Source: JBCCZC01 sp039188505
Lineage (GTDB): Bacteria; Pseudomonadota; Gammaproteobacteria; Xanthomonadales; SZUA-38
Length of the DNA stretch: 6,211 nucleotides
Direction: 5' to 3'
Assembly (NCBI GenBank): GCA_039188505.1
Contig: JBCCZC010000353.1
Coordinates: 1-6,211 of the forward strand
Part shown: in pieces, positions 5,668-6,211 of the stretch
Numbering within the stretch: the stretch's first letter is position 1
How the letters are laid out: the number at the start of each line of letters is the position of its first letter
Program-made: the position numbers and the translations under genes
The notes under the pieces: generated by a model
The model's database searches: none
What the model was told of the DNA's origin: nothing
Seen by the model: the letters and a program-made list of their open reading frames with translations, nothing else

Positions 5668-6211
5668 CTACCGGTCGTCGTCGTCGTCGGTTGCTTGTTC
5701 TTCCGCGCCTGACTCCTCGCCGGGTTCGATGACCTCGAAGTCCCGGTATTCCACCGAAGTCACGATGTTGCGCAGCTCCCACTCATAGGCGTCATAGCCT
5801 GATTGCAGGCCGAGCCCCGTCGTGCCGGAATTCTGCGCGCCGACCGGGCGGGCGCCGCCGAGACCTGCGCCCGACGTGGCGATGAGGCTGGAACCGATGG
5901 GCCGACCGGTTCTCGAACCGGTGATATTGCTGTTCTGCCGACGAACCCAGCGAGCCCGGCGATCGAGCGCAGCGAAGTCACCGTATTTCTCCTGCAGCTC
6001 CGCGGCCCGGGCGTTCACGGCCGCAAGCTGGTCCCCGTCGAGAGTCTGCATGACCTGATTGAGACGCTCGGTGATCTCGCGGTTGTTGCGTTCGTTGGCG
6101 AGCAGCATCCAAGCCGCCGCCTCCATGGGGTCGGGCTCGGTCCCGATCCCGCCGAGCGTCATCAGACCGACCCGATACTGGGCCTGCTTGTTGCCCCAGA
6201 GTGATGCGCGC
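5668..6211 (-). CDS. Sel1-repeat protein, C-terminal part (5' truncated by window edge)
   Basis: The frame is open to the right edge, showing about 180 residues, so the start lies outside. The first residues, LWGNKQAQYRVGLMTLGGIG followed by TEPDPMEAAAWMLLA, match the Sel1-like repeat pattern (G-x2-x-AQY-x-LG and a D-x3-A-x2-W step). It is probably the last of several repeats in a helical solenoid for protein-protein contacts. A helical segment with QLAAVNARAAELQEKYG follows at about residues 59-76. After that comes a Gly/Ser/Thr-rich, probably disordered part (about 90-135), a short segment DAYEWELRNIVTSVEYRDFEVIEP, and an acidic tail ending in five Asp and one Arg. The five Asp codons are a GAC run (GTC x5 on the plus strand, 5674-5688). 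Localisation cannot be judged without the N-terminus. It ends 9 nt before the cupin start, which points to an operon. Confidence 0.8.
   Translation of the reverse strand, partial: RASLWGNKQAQYRVGLMTLGGIGTEPDPMEAAAWMLLANERNNREITERLNQVMQTLDGDQLAAVNARAAELQEKYGDFAALDRRARWVRRQNSNITGSRTGRPIGSSLIATSGAGLGGARPVGAQNSGTTGLGLQSGYDAYEWELRNIVTSVEYRDFEVIEPGEESGAEEQATDDDDDR

Overview
This GC-rich window looks like chromosomal DNA from a Gram-negative bacterium, most likely a proteobacterium. The evidence is an Entner-Doudoroff gene pair, a lipoprotein signal with a lipobox, and a protein ending in what looks like an outer-membrane beta-barrel with a terminal aromatic residue. The genus cannot be named from the sequence alone. 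I see no mobile element, CRISPR array, tRNA or rRNA.

The plus strand (1-1581) holds the 3' part of edd (6-phosphogluconate dehydratase) followed by a complete eda (KDPG aldolase). Their stop and start overlap as ATGA. Together the two enzymes turn 6-phosphogluconate into pyruvate and glyceraldehyde 3-phosphate. eda ends 9 bp from the stop of a convergent gene, and a small hairpin at 1577-1595 contains both stop codons.

Everything from 1591 to the right edge is on the minus strand. In transcription order (right to left) it comprises: the 3' end of a Sel1-repeat protein with an acidic tail (5668-6211); a small single-domain cupin 9 nt downstream (5293-5658); a 118-nt leader with a perfect 24-bp palindrome (5206-5229) and other inverted repeats; a secreted PAP2-type phosphatase fused to a C-terminal putative beta-barrel (3687-5174); a lipoprotein alpha/beta hydrolase of the DUF900 type 51 nt further on (2247-3635); a 203-nt intergenic region with a 15-bp direct repeat; and a two-CBS-domain protein (1591-2043). 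The phosphatase and hydrolase are both predicted to be exported, so the middle of the window may be an envelope lipid or phosphate ester module. That functional link is inferred from order and spacing only.

Three neighbouring minus-strand genes appear to use non-ATG starts (TTG, TTG, GTG), each chosen from a ribosome binding site and/or signal peptide. The most unusual items are the PAP2/beta-barrel fusion and its structured leader, which could control its translation. The metabolic genes are ordinary.
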